Origin: Thermodesulfobacteriota bacterium
GTDB taxonomy: Bacteria; Desulfobacterota; WTBG01; CAIYCZ01; CAIRTM01
DNA length: 35,281 nucleotides
Assembly (NCBI GenBank): GCA_028278025.1
Contig: JANQFE010000115.1
Span: forward strand, 1 to 35,281
Direction: 5' to 3'
Within the stretch, counting starts at the first letter, position 1; every line of letters begins with the position of its first letter. A program made the position numbers and the translations under genes. Positions 17,610 to 26,889 of this stretch are shown here, piece by piece. Under the pieces are notes generated by a model that saw nothing but the letters and a program-made list of their open reading frames with translations, searched no databases and was not told the DNA's origin.

Positions 17610-18371
17610 ATGATGAGCTATTGTGCACAAACTAAAGATGCTGGAGGATTTACTTTGCTGGAACTCATGATCGCGATCGGTATATTTGCGATCGCTATGA
17701 CCGGCATTTATCAAACCTATCACAGCCAGCAGAAGTCCTACCTGAAACAGGAACAGGTTGTTGATTTGCAGCAGAATCTGCGGGCCGGTCTCTACTTTTT
17801 CAAAAAAGACATCCGCATGGCCGGTTATGATCCAAAAGCGGAAGCAGGTGCAACGATCACGATTGCCCGCCGGGGTGAACTGGAGTTTGAGATCGATCAA
17901 AACATAAGCGGAACCATAGGGGATGACGCAAAAGAAACCGTGCGCTACGCCCTGACAGAAGATGCCGGCGTCCCCCGGGATGATCCTGCTAAAGACGGAA
18001 TCCCGGACCGCTTCCCCTGCAACCTGGGCAGACAATCCAACCTTGCTGGCAGTATGCACACTATGGCCGAAAATGTTGAAGCCCTGGAATTCTGCTATGT
18101 GCTTGCCGATGGAACGGTAACACTGGAACCCGCAGATCCCGCTGATGTGCGCTCACTGTTCGTATCATTGCTTGTAAGATCACAAGCCCCTCTGCAGGGC
18201 TTTACGGATAACAATATATACTATCAGGCATCAAACAACCTGAGCCTGACACCTGATTTGGAAGGGACCCGACCGAGCCCCTGGGGGCCGTTTAACGATG
18301 CATATCAAAGAAGGCTGCTTGTCACCAGGATCAAGTGCCGCAATATGGGTCTGGATCCTTTTGCCGATTAG
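17610..18371 (+). CDS. pilW: Type IV minor pilin, PilW-like
   Basis: The 253-residue protein has a prepilin leader MMSYCAQTKDAGG then FTLLELMIAIGIFAIAMTGIYQ, with Glu at +5, and a large head domain with PilW-like features (QQNLRAGLYFFKKDIRMAGYDP). The start at 17610 has AAAGG 6 nt upstream; a second ATG follows immediately at 17613. It is the second gene of the minor-pilin operon, 86 nt after fimT. PilW works with PilV, PilX and PilY1 to form the pilus tip complex. Confidence 0.9.
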   Translation: MMSYCAQTKDAGGFTLLELMIAIGIFAIAMTGIYQTYHSQQKSYLKQEQVVDLQQNLRAGLYFFKKDIRMAGYDPKAEAGATITIARRGELEFEIDQNISGTIGDDAKETVRYALTEDAGVPRDDPAKDGIPDRFPCNLGRQSNLAGSMHTMAENVEALEFCYVLADGTVTLEPADPADVRSLFVSLLVRSQAPLQGFTDNNIYYQASNNLSLTPDLEGTRPSPWGPFNDAYQRRLLVTRIKCRNMGLDPFAD

Positions 18372-18408
18372 GTAAGATACTGTGTAACCAGTACAGGGAG
18401 AAAAAGCG

Positions 18409-18843
18409 ATGTCCCACATGAAAAATAATGAATCAGGTTTCACCCTCATTGAAGTTTTAGTGGCAGTTTTAGTCCTTGCAATCGGCCTGGCCAGTGCTGC
18501 TGCCATGCAGACAAGAGCGGTTAATGAGAATAACAATGCAGCGCGTTTGGCTGGGCGTGTTGCCGGAGCCGAACTTGTCATGGAGGATCTCATGAACCGT
18601 ATTATTGTTCCTACTGATGACGATGTTGATGACATCTTTATTGATCCGGACGGAGATTGGCAGGATATGCCCACCGGTACTGATTACCAGACGTTTACAG
18701 CAACATATCGGGTGAATGCAGATACACCCCTTAACAACCTGATGACTATCGATGTTGTGGCGACCCCCCGGGGTATGTCGTCACAATATCAGGAAAAAAG
18801 AAAAATAACCTTTTCATATATCCGTTCTGCCAGGTTTAACTAA
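18409..18843 (+). CDS. pilV: Type IV minor pilin, PilV-like
   Basis: The 144-residue prepilin has leader MSHMKNNESG and mature start FTLIEVLVAVLVLAIGLASAAAMQ, with Glu at +5. The motif LAIGLASAAAMQTRAV is characteristic of PilV. GGGAG lies 8 nt ahead of the ATG. It is the third gene in the operon, 37 nt after pilW. Confidence 0.9.
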   Translation: MSHMKNNESGFTLIEVLVAVLVLAIGLASAAAMQTRAVNENNNAARLAGRVAGAELVMEDLMNRIIVPTDDDVDDIFIDPDGDWQDMPTGTDYQTFTATYRVNADTPLNNLMTIDVVATPRGMSSQYQEKRKITFSYIRSARFN

Positions 18844-18871
18844 TTAGATAATCCAAAAGGGGATGTGTATT

Positions 18872-19519
18872 ATGAAATATACTACAGCCATCATACATAA
18901 TGAACAAGGTGTGGTTCTGGTTCTTTCAATTTTTATGCTGGCACTGCTCTCCATGATAGGCATGGCATCCATGATGACGAGTACCACCGAGGTAGACATT
19001 GCCGCAAATGAAAAGTTTCACCAGATTGCTTTTTATCAGGCAGAATCGGGCCTTACCATCGGTACCGAGATTATCGAGCGTGTGGGTACCGAAGGGGCGA
19101 TTGAGGACTGGGTGGATGCAAGTGACTATCTTGATGCAAACCAAACCATTAAAATAAATGATCTTTCCGCGCTGCGGGAAGACCGGGATATTCAGATGGA
19201 GGCAGGCCAGTGGGGAACGGGCGAATGGAGCAGCGAAAACCAGACTGAGGATAACATTTCTCTGGGCGCAACACTGCTTGCCGGGGCTGATACTGCAGCC
19301 GACTTTGAGTTTGAAACCAGTGATTTTTATGCAGAGTGCGATATTGACAAGGCTGATGTCGATTATAACCCCGGGTCCGGTGCAGAATTCGGGTCCGGTG
19401 CAGACGGGCAGGGCAGTTTTATGTTCGGTGTGGTGTATAATTTGGACTGCATCGGAAGAGTTCCGGCAAACAAGTCAATACGGGCCGAACATGTATGGGG
19501 CTATCTCTATATAGAATAG
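18872..19519 (+). CDS. pilX: PilX-like minor pilin / pilus assembly protein
   Basis: The 215-residue protein starts MKYTTAIIHNEQG followed by VVLVLSIFMLALLSMIGMASM, the PilX N-domain pattern, then TSTTEVDIAANEKFHQIAFYQAESGL, the conserved helix of the family. Unlike PilV and PilW it lacks the usual FTLxE sequence, which is normal for PilX. I chose the ATG at 18872 (GGGG 9 nt upstream) over the ATG at 18863, which touches the same G run. It is followed 58 nt later by pilY1. Confidence 0.85.
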   Translation: MKYTTAIIHNEQGVVLVLSIFMLALLSMIGMASMMTSTTEVDIAANEKFHQIAFYQAESGLTIGTEIIERVGTEGAIEDWVDASDYLDANQTIKINDLSALREDRDIQMEAGQWGTGEWSSENQTEDNISLGATLLAGADTAADFEFETSDFYAECDIDKADVDYNPGSGAEFGSGADGQGSFMFGVVYNLDCIGRVPANKSIRAEHVWGYLYIE

Positions 19520-19577
19520 AACGCTGCCGAAAAATCAATCATGGTTTACTCTATATGCAAGCTATAAAGGAGCAGTT

Positions 19578-22500
19578 ATGAAAAGACGTATAGCCAAAAT
19601 AATTATATGGGGTGTTATTACTTTTCTAGGAGCACCTTCATCACAGGCGGTAACTCCCGAGCCGGTTATTGAGGACTATACCAACTATCCGATCTTTCAG
19701 ATCAATGCCCTGACGCCCAATATCATGATTATCCTTGATAACTCGGGCAGCATGAACTATAACGCCTACGGTACCTGGCCTGGAGATTACGACGAAGTAA
19801 CGGAACCTTTTGCCTGTGCCGCAACCAGCAGTGTGATAAATGTATCGGTTTCGCAAAGCAGGGATGACTCGGAAGAAAGAGTTGATACCAACGGTTGCTG
19901 GTACAACAGCAGTGACCTTGACTTTGGAGGGTATTACAGCGGCAGCAATTACTACCAGACTGTCGTTGGAGTCCGGTTTCAGAATGTAGTAGTGCCGCAG
20001 GGTGAAACAATCAGCCGGGCCTACATCCAGTTTACCGCTAACCGCAGCTGGGACCACACCGGTGAAGCCACATCACTTCTGATTACCGGACAAGCTGATG
20101 ATGATCCGGGCAGGTTTAACAGTTCAAACAGTGATATTTCAGGCCGCCCCAGAACAGCCGCCTCAGTTGCCTGGAATAATATTCCTGACTGGGCTGATGA
20201 ACAGAGTGATAATGACACGCGCAGTCCCGACATTACCGCGATTGTGCAGGAACTGGTGAACCGCCCCGGATGGGATAGCGGGAATGCCATGGTCTTTATC
20301 TTTGAGCGTTCAGGCGCTACGGGTAAGCGAGATGTGTATGCAGAGGACGGATCGGGTGCAAAGGCGCCGTTACTGCATATAGAGCTTGAAACAGAGGAGG
20401 AGGAAGAGGAGTGTGATACGGTTTATTACGGTTATTTCGATCCGGCAACCAGATATACCTATAACAGTACCGACCAGCTGTTTGAAAGGGACCCCAGCGG
20501 GGACTGGGACGGCAACTGGCTTAACTGGTGCACCATGCGCAGGATTGATGTATTGCGTAAGGTGCTGGTGGGCGGCAGGGCTGAAACCCGCGATGGAAGC
20601 GGTTCAACTATCCTGCGCTGTGAGGTTCCGGCACAAACGAACCGCCGCTTCTATCGATATCTGGACGGCACCGGTCTAACACCTCAGAGCGGATTCTATT
20701 ATTACGGGCTCTACAACGGGTATCTGTACGTGGATGATGATACCAGCCCGTGGTCATCTCCGCTGTGGAGCTATCGCCTGAGGGTCAGAAAAAATGAAAC
20801 AGATGAGCCTGATAGCTTTGTAGACGGAAACATTGCCGGTGTTCTGCAGCGCATCGGTGACCAGGCCCGCTGGGGCAACCAGTGGTTTTACTCAAGCTCA
20901 GCCGGAGGTGTTGAAAATGCGATCGGCAGCAACCTCGCAACTATCGTAGGTGATCTTGAAGACAAAGGCTGCAACACGTGGACGCCCCTGTCAGAGAACT
21001 ATTATGTTGCTATGCAGTATTTCGCTCAGGAGCACGGTTCCTATTATAATTCCAACAACTGGTACCCCAGCGGTAATTTTCAGGCCAGCAGGGGTGCAAG
21101 CTATGATCCGTATTATGAGGATGGAGAGGCTCTTTCCTGCGCTAAAAGCTTTTGCATATTCTTAACCGACGGTGCGCCGACGCAGGATTTAGATATACCC
21201 GGCAGCCTGAAAAACTATGATGAGGATACAAATGAAACTGATCGCGCTTATGATTCTTCGGGGTCTGACTATCTTGATGATGTCGCCCTGTACGCGCGCA
21301 CCACTGACCTGCGCGATGATCTTGAGGGAGATCAAAACCTGCTGCTGTATACGGTCTATGCTTTCGGCAACGAAGACAATGCCCGTGAACTGCTGCAGGA
21401 TGCGGCTAAGAACGGGGGATTTTATGACAAGGACGGCGATAATAAGCCTGATACTGTCGGTGACGCCCGGGGTGGTGTCTGGGATGATTTGGGGGATAAT
21501 TCCGAGTGGGATACGGATGAAGACGGTGTCCCGGATACCTACTTTGAAGCCAGTGACGGATATCAACTGGAGGCGGAACTGCTTGCCGCCATAAGTGATA
21601 TCTTGAAACGTTCGGCATCGGGAACCGCAGTGTCCGTTCTTGCTACCAAGGGGGAGGGGGAGGGGACCATTGTGCAGGCATTTTTTAAACCCTCCCTGTC
21701 AACCGGATTTGAAGAGATAAAGTGGATCGGCTACCTGCAGTCGCTCTGGGTGGATCAGTACGGACATACCCGTGAGGACACCAACGGTAATTACGGTCTT
21801 GACATTGGTGAGGATAATATAGTGCAGTTTTATCTGGATGAAGCCACCGGTGAGACCAAGGTTAAGGTGTTTCATGTAAGCACTGACAGAGAGTATCCTG
21901 ATAATAATACCTGGAGCCCTGATGAAATCATCTCGCTTGAGGATTTGCAGGCCATATGGGAAGCCGGGGATACTCTTGCGGGCATGGATGACAGTAATCG
22001 AAACATATTCACCTATACCGGCACTACCGCCCTTCCCGGAAGCATAGAGCCCAACAAGTTTATTGAGTTTAAAACATCAAACGTATCCGACATCAGACCT
22101 TTTTTCGGCGTGCTGGACGATACAACCTGGAGCTACCTTGGGCAGACCTATGAAGATCGTGCCAGCAATCTTATACATTTTATTCGCGGGGTGCCTGATG
22201 ATTCCGCCGATTATGAAGGGAACCCTGCCCTGAGACGCAGAACCATGGAGGACGGCCGCCTGTGGAAGCTGGGGGATATAGTCTATTCGACCCCGATGTC
22301 AATTGCCGGAGCCGTAGAAAGTTATCATGTTCTCTATGATGACAACAGCTACCGGGATTATGTGCTCAAGTACAGGAACCGCGAAACCGTTATCTATGTC
22401 GGGGCCAATGACGGCATGCTGCATGCTTTTACCTCGGGGGTCTATAAGCGTGAAGATCAGAAATTTTACAGCATCCATGATGCTGATGCTGAATACAGCC

Positions 22501-24032
22501 TGGCAGAGATACCCGACACCCTGGGCATAGGCGATGTTCCTCTGGGAACCGAGCTGTGGGCCTATGTTCCTCAGAACCTACTGGCCCAGCTGAAGTGGCT
22601 GCCCTATGAAGATTATACCCACGTGTATTATGTGGATTTGAAACCCAAGGTTGTTGATGCCAAGATTTTTGTCGACGACAATGCAACCCATCCGGGGGGC
22701 TGGGGTACCGTGCTGATCGGCGGCCTTAATATGGGCGGCAAAGAGATTGATACAGATAACGGAACCTTTTATCCGTGCTTTTTTGCCCTGGATATAACCA
22801 ATCCGCGCAACCCGCAATTTTTATGGGAGAGAACATTCCCGGAACTGGGTTTTAGCTCTAACCAGCCAACAGTGCTGAGCGTGGGCAACCAGTGGACCGG
22901 CAGCACCTGGAGCGACGGTGAGTGGTATCTGGCCATTGGTTCCGGCCCTACCGAGTTTGACGGCAGCAGCGATCAAAACGCTCACATTTACGTAGTTGAC
23001 CTGGCAACCGGCGGCCAAATTTTTTACAGAGATTTTGACACAGCCGAAAGCAATGCTTTTATGAATACTCCTGTGGCCCTTGATAAAGGTATGAACTACA
23101 ATGTTGATGCCGTCTATGCGGCTGCAAGCTTGAGTGGTGGTGATGGACGCATATATAAGATTGCCATACCGCAAGCGGGCTCTCCCGCCCCGACAGAGTA
23201 TGACCCTTTAAGCACACATTATGAAACAAATCCTGCAAACTGGAGCCTGAAGAAGCTGTTTTATTCTCCAACACCGATTACGGCCCCCCTCAGCCTGAGT
23301 ATTGATAAAAGGGACAACTGCTGGATATTCGGCGGTACGGGCCGCTACCTGGCTGAGAGTGATAAAACATCCACAGATCAAAATATTCTTTTTGGCATTA
23401 AAGACCCGTTCTTTAATGCTTTCAGAGATGATCAGACCTGCTATCGTAAATATGATCAAGAATGTGAAATAAATTCAGATGGCAACATTGATACACATCT
23501 TTTTGATGCGGGAGTATTTTCCGGCAAAATCAAGGCCGGCGGAGAGGTTGAAGGAGTATCAGGCATAACCAATTTTGGCGAGCTTCTGGAAGAAGCCCGC
23601 CAGACCACCTTTGATGGATGGTACCGTGAGATGTGCGGGCATGCCACCGATGCGGACGGCATCTGCCAGGGGTCCGGTCCGTCTGAGCGGCTGCTTAACA
23701 AACCGGCAATCCTGGGCGGCATTGTATTGTATCCAACCTTTTCGCCCAACAGTGACGTGTGCGGATTTGGGGGTAACGGCAGGCTCTTTGCTCTGTTTTA
23801 CGAAACCGGGACGGCCTTTAAAAACCGTGTCATGGGTGAGGAGGACCAGGACACCATTCTGGATGTTATTGGTTTGGGTGAAGGTCTGTCATCAAGCTTC
23901 GGTGTGCATATCGGTAAAGAGAAGGGCGGAACACTCTATGGACAGATGAGTACCGGCGTGATTGAGCAGATAGATATTACCCCGGCATTTACCCTCAAAG
24001 GTACACCAATTTACTGGAGAGAGGAGCAATAA
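19578..24032 (+). CDS. pilY1: PilY1-type pilus tip adhesin with an inserted domain in its VWA region
   Basis: The 1484-residue exported protein has a signal peptide ending near SSQA (residue 24). A VWA start, NIMIILDNSGSMN (48-60), gives the DxSxS metal site. The sequence characteristic of PilY1 resumes at YYGYFDPATRY (283-293) and SGDWDGNWLNWCTMRRIDVLRKVL. In between, about residues 80-272 form an extra beta-rich segment (VGVRFQNVVVPQGETISRAYIQF; DVYAEDGSGAKAPLLHIELE) resembling DNRLRE-type or carbohydrate-binding jelly-roll domains, closed by an ETEEEEEE linker. The C-terminal half is the PilY1 beta-propeller (TVIYVGANDGMLHAF). It presumably sits at the pilus tip or in the outer membrane for adhesion and pilus priming. 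AAGGAG precedes the ATG. Confidence 0.92.
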   Translation: MKRRIAKIIIWGVITFLGAPSSQAVTPEPVIEDYTNYPIFQINALTPNIMIILDNSGSMNYNAYGTWPGDYDEVTEPFACAATSSVINVSVSQSRDDSEERVDTNGCWYNSSDLDFGGYYSGSNYYQTVVGVRFQNVVVPQGETISRAYIQFTANRSWDHTGEATSLLITGQADDDPGRFNSSNSDISGRPRTAASVAWNNIPDWADEQSDNDTRSPDITAIVQELVNRPGWDSGNAMVFIFERSGATGKRDVYAEDGSGAKAPLLHIELETEEEEEECDTVYYGYFDPATRYTYNSTDQLFERDPSGDWDGNWLNWCTMRRIDVLRKVLVGGRAETRDGSGSTILRCEVPAQTNRRFYRYLDGTGLTPQSGFYYYGLYNGYLYVDDDTSPWSSPLWSYRLRVRKNETDEPDSFVDGNIAGVLQRIGDQARWGNQWFYSSSAGGVENAIGSNLATIVGDLEDKGCNTWTPLSENYYVAMQYFAQEHGSYYNSNNWYPSGNFQASRGASYDPYYEDGEALSCAKSFCIFLTDGAPTQDLDIPGSLKNYDEDTNETDRAYDSSGSDYLDDVALYARTTDLRDDLEGDQNLLLYTVYAFGNEDNARELLQDAAKNGGFYDKDGDNKPDTVGDARGGVWDDLGDNSEWDTDEDGVPDTYFEASDGYQLEAELLAAISDILKRSASGTAVSVLATKGEGEGTIVQAFFKPSLSTGFEEIKWIGYLQSLWVDQYGHTREDTNGNYGLDIGEDNIVQFYLDEATGETKVKVFHVSTDREYPDNNTWSPDEIISLEDLQAIWEAGDTLAGMDDSNRNIFTYTGTTALPGSIEPNKFIEFKTSNVSDIRPFFGVLDDTTWSYLGQTYEDRASNLIHFIRGVPDDSADYEGNPALRRRTMEDGRLWKLGDIVYSTPMSIAGAVESYHVLYDDNSYRDYVLKYRNRETVIYVGANDGMLHAFTSGVYKREDQKFYSIHDADAEYSLAEIPDTLGIGDVPLGTELWAYVPQNLLAQLKWLPYEDYTHVYYVDLKPKVVDAKIFVDDNATHPGGWGTVLIGGLNMGGKEIDTDNGTFYPCFFALDITNPRNPQFLWERTFPELGFSSNQPTVLSVGNQWTGSTWSDGEWYLAIGSGPTEFDGSSDQNAHIYVVDLATGGQIFYRDFDTAESNAFMNTPVALDKGMNYNVDAVYAAASLSGGDGRIYKIAIPQAGSPAPTEYDPLSTHYETNPANWSLKKLFYSPTPITAPLSLSIDKRDNCWIFGGTGRYLAESDKTSTDQNILFGIKDPFFNAFRDDQTCYRKYDQECEINSDGNIDTHLFDAGVFSGKIKAGGEVEGVSGITNFGELLEEARQTTFDGWYREMCGHATDADGICQGSGPSERLLNKPAILGGIVLYPTFSPNSDVCGFGGNGRLFALFYETGTAFKNRVMGEEDQDTILDVIGLGEGLSSSFGVHIGKEKGGTLYGQMSTGVIEQIDITPAFTLKGTPIYWREEQ

Positions 24033-24035
24033 CAT

Positions 24036-24428
24036 ATGGAAAAAAACAGAATGAGTACAGCAGGAATACGGGTATTATTTTGCATAGTGGCTATTTTTTT
24101 CGGGGTGCAGGCCCTGCAGGCAGAGCCACAAGGCAAAAACACGGCCCACGTTGTCGGCAAAGCCCCAAACTGCATTATTATAACCGACTACCGGTTTGAC
24201 CTTGCCTCAAATCATGTACTGGTAACACCATCATCCAGTATTATTGATGTTGACGGCCAAACGATTTCTCTCAGTCAGCTCAAGGTTCCCTGTGAGGCCC
24301 GGATACATCTTCATAAAAAGAAAAAAGAGATTGATGCAGAGTTGATACGCCTGCAGGTGAAGCAGTATGATTCCGATGCTTCCAGCCGCTTTACCCAAAA
24401 AGAACCGTTTGTTCGCTATCCAGAATAA
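24036..24428 (+). CDS. Small exported protein after pilY1, PilY2-like by position
   Basis: The 130-residue protein has an N-terminal hydrophobic signal (GIRVLFCIVAIFFGVQALQA, cleavage after QA near residue 29) and a small beta-rich domain. The segment IIITDYRFDLASNHVLVTP with DGQTISLSQLKVPCEARIHL resembles the repeat unit of short periplasmic proteins often encoded after pilY1 (PilY2 in Pseudomonas), but the match is only in pattern. It begins 3 nt after the pilY1 stop, so it is translationally coupled and probably helps fold or anchor PilY1. It is the last gene of the operon; a terminator follows. Confidence 0.75.
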   Translation: MEKNRMSTAGIRVLFCIVAIFFGVQALQAEPQGKNTAHVVGKAPNCIIITDYRFDLASNHVLVTPSSSIIDVDGQTISLSQLKVPCEARIHLHKKKKEIDAELIRLQVKQYDSDASSRFTQKEPFVRYPE

Positions 24429-24474
24429 TACTTTATATACAAAAAGCAGTCATGGAATACACAGTTGCAAAACG

Positions 24475-24500
24475 AGGCCCCGTTATGCGGGGCTTTTTTT
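24475..24500 (+). terminator. Rho-independent terminator of the minor-pilin operon
   Basis: GCCCCG and CGGGGC form a stem around TTATG, followed directly by seven T residues. Confidence 0.93.
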
Positions 24501-24584
24501 GCAGCAATTTTACCTTTCAGCAGTTTTAAAAACATTTTTTCTATGTTATAGATACGAAGGGTAACAAGGGAGTGTAAAAAAACC

Positions 24585-26399
24585 ATGGAAAAGCGACTGG
24601 ACCTACCGGAAGTCTGTAATATACTACTCAAAGATGAAATCATAACAGCAGAACAAAAAAGCCTGATTCTCGCACAGGAAGATGAGCAGCGCATAAAGCT
24701 CAAGAAGCTCTATGAACTCAAAGGTGAGTCTCATGACACACTGGCCTCCCGGGAAATTACGCCTTCAGACATTATAACCTCCCTGAATATTCCCGACACT
24801 CAACAGGGTAAAGGGTTTCTCACTGAAGAGACCGTCATGCGGGCGGTTGCAGATGAGCTCGGTATTGCTTTTAAAAAAATAGATCCCCTGGAGCTTGATC
24901 TGGATGTTGTCACCAAAACAGTTTCCAAAGCATTTGCCATCAAAAGCCTTGCAGTTCCCATCGCAATAGAAAACGGGGAGCTGAAGGTTGCCATGGTTGA
25001 CCCGCTTAACCGTGAGGTGCTGGAAGATATTCAGAAAGTACAAAAGCTGCGGGTGGTCCCGGTTGTCAGCACAAAATCTGATATTGTAAAGCTTATCAGA
25101 GAGTTTTACGGGTTCAAGCAGTCGGTTGCTAAAGCGGAAAAAGAGCTGGTTGCCCCCTTTGTAAACCTCGGCGACCTGGAGCAGTACTCACGCCTGGGAA
25201 CGGTCAGCGAGATTGAATCTACCGATAAATATATCCAGAATGCAGTTGATTATCTGTTTCGCTATGGCCTTGAACAGCGGGCCAGTGATATTCACATAGA
25301 GCCTAAAAGAGACAAAAGCATGGTCAGACTCAGGATCGATGGCGTGCTGCACACCACCTATTCAATGCCGATAGTTGTGCACAGTGCGGTTATATCAAGG
25401 ATTAAAACACTGTCACGCCTCAATATTGCTGAGAAAAGACGTCCGCAGGACGGCAGACTTAAGCTTAAGGAAAAGGACAGGGATGTTGAGATTCGTGTTT
25501 CCATAATTCCGGTCGCCTTCGGCGAAAAGGCTGTGCTCAGAGTGCTCAACCCTGAGATCCTTTTCCAGGATCTGGAACAACTGGGGTTTTTGGGCAGTGA
25601 TCTTATTCATTATCGCAGCTTTCTTAATCAATCCCACGGGATTATTCTGGTAACCGGCCCCACCGGCAGCGGTAAAACAACAACGCTGTATTCATCCCTT
25701 AAAGCCCTGGCCTCATCCGAGAAGAATATCACGACGGTTGAAGATCCCATTGAGATGGTTTGTGAAGACTATAATCAGATTGCGGTGCAACCTGCTGTGG
25801 ACATCACCTTTGCCTCAATACTGAGAAACATCCTGCGCCAGGATCCTGATATCATTATGATTGGTGAGATACGTGACCATGAAACCGCCCGCAATGCTAT
25901 TCAGGCAGCCCTTACCGGTCATCTGGTCTTGAGCACACTGCATACCAATGATGCAGCCTCAGCCGTTACCAGGCTGATCGACCTTGAGATTGAGCCTTTC
26001 CTGATCAGTTCCACTCTGCTCGGGATAGTTGCCCAGCGCCTTGTCAGAACAATTTGTCCGCATTGTCAGGAGACGGTTGTTCTTGCCCGCGAAGATTTTA
26101 CAAAGCTGGGCTTTATTATGTCGAGCGACTACCTGTCCGATACGGTAGAGGTGAAACGAGGACAAGGGTGCCGTCACTGTCGATCCACCGGTTTTTTGGG
26201 CCGGCAGGGGGTTTTTGAGGTTTTGCGTGTTACCGAAGACATAAAGGAGCAGATTAACTGCAGAGAATCCACTGATGCTATTAGAAAAATAGCGCAAAAA
26301 CAGGGCATGAAACTGCTCAAGGAAAATGCGCTTGCAGCAATTTTAAAAGGCAGGACAACCTTTAATGAGGTGCTACGGTGCATCAGCCAAGAGAACTGA
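24585..26399 (+). CDS. pilB: Type IV pilus extension ATPase, PilB/GspE family
   Basis: The 604-residue cytoplasmic ATPase has an N-terminal MshE/GspE N-domain (about 60-170, with TKSDIVKLIREFYG). The catalytic core follows, with DIHIEPKRDKSMVRLRIDGVL, Walker A GPTGSGKTTTLY at about 357, the Asp box, and a Walker B region DPDIIMIGEIRDHETA at about 419. The His box is LTGHLVLSTLHTNDA. A zinc-binding tetracysteine, CPHC near 491 and CRHC near 529, is present as in PilB/GspE. It powers pilin polymerisation. No pilC, pilT or major pilin gene is nearby. A weak AGGGAG is about 13 nt upstream of the ATG. Its 3' end overlaps rfaE2 by 22 nt. Confidence 0.93.
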   Translation: MEKRLDLPEVCNILLKDEIITAEQKSLILAQEDEQRIKLKKLYELKGESHDTLASREITPSDIITSLNIPDTQQGKGFLTEETVMRAVADELGIAFKKIDPLELDLDVVTKTVSKAFAIKSLAVPIAIENGELKVAMVDPLNREVLEDIQKVQKLRVVPVVSTKSDIVKLIREFYGFKQSVAKAEKELVAPFVNLGDLEQYSRLGTVSEIESTDKYIQNAVDYLFRYGLEQRASDIHIEPKRDKSMVRLRIDGVLHTTYSMPIVVHSAVISRIKTLSRLNIAEKRRPQDGRLKLKEKDRDVEIRVSIIPVAFGEKAVLRVLNPEILFQDLEQLGFLGSDLIHYRSFLNQSHGIILVTGPTGSGKTTTLYSSLKALASSEKNITTVEDPIEMVCEDYNQIAVQPAVDITFASILRNILRQDPDIIMIGEIRDHETARNAIQAALTGHLVLSTLHTNDAASAVTRLIDLEIEPFLISSTLLGIVAQRLVRTICPHCQETVVLAREDFTKLGFIMSSDYLSDTVEVKRGQGCRHCRSTGFLGRQGVFEVLRVTEDIKEQINCRESTDAIRKIAQKQGMKLLKENALAAILKGRTTFNEVLRCISQEN

Positions 26400-26878
26400 A
26401 CACCAAGATATATTCCCTGGGTGCGTTGCAGCAGGAAGTGAACATGTTGAAAGAGCAGGGTAAAAAGATCGTGTTTACTAATGGATGTTTTGATATACTG
26501 CATAGGGGACATGTGCAGCTGCTGCAGGAGGCCCGCAGCCTGGGGGATGTGCTGGTTGTTGCGGTAAACAGTGACAGCTCTGTACGGGCGTTAAAGGGGG
26601 CTGCGCGGCCGGTAACCCCCCAGCAGCAGAGGGCCGAAATCATGGCATCACTTGAGCATGTTGATTATGTGGTTATTTTTAACGAGCTTGATCCATTGCA
26701 GGTTATCACGGCCTTACAACCCCAAGTGCTGGTAAAAGGAGGGGACTGGGCTGTTGATTCTGTTGTAGGCAGGGACGTTGTTGAAAATGCGGGTGGCACA
26801 GTCCATACGCTTCCACTGCGGCAGGGAGCTTCAACAAGTGCTATTATCAAAAAAATTATTACTCAGTATGGTCACTAA
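26378..26878 (+). CDS. rfaE2: D-glycero-beta-D-manno-heptose 1-phosphate adenylyltransferase
   Basis: The 166-residue nucleotidyltransferase carries KIVFTNGCFDILHRGHVQLL (with the HxGH nucleotide-binding motif), VAVNSDSSVRALKG, RPVTPQQQRAEIMASL and the C-terminal ASTSAIIKKI, the signature set of the HldE C-domain or stand-alone RfaE2/HldC. It makes ADP-heptose for LPS inner core, which implies a Gram-negative envelope. The start is a GTG (26378) with GAGG about 7 nt upstream, inside the end of pilB, so the two are probably translationally coupled. The kinase half (RfaE1) is not in this window. Confidence 0.93.
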   Translation: MHQPRELNTKIYSLGALQQEVNMLKEQGKKIVFTNGCFDILHRGHVQLLQEARSLGDVLVVAVNSDSSVRALKGAARPVTPQQQRAEIMASLEHVDYVVIFNELDPLQVITALQPQVLVKGGDWAVDSVVGRDVVENAGGTVHTLPLRQGASTSAIIKKIITQYGH

Positions 26879-26889
26879 CAGGGGGGAAT

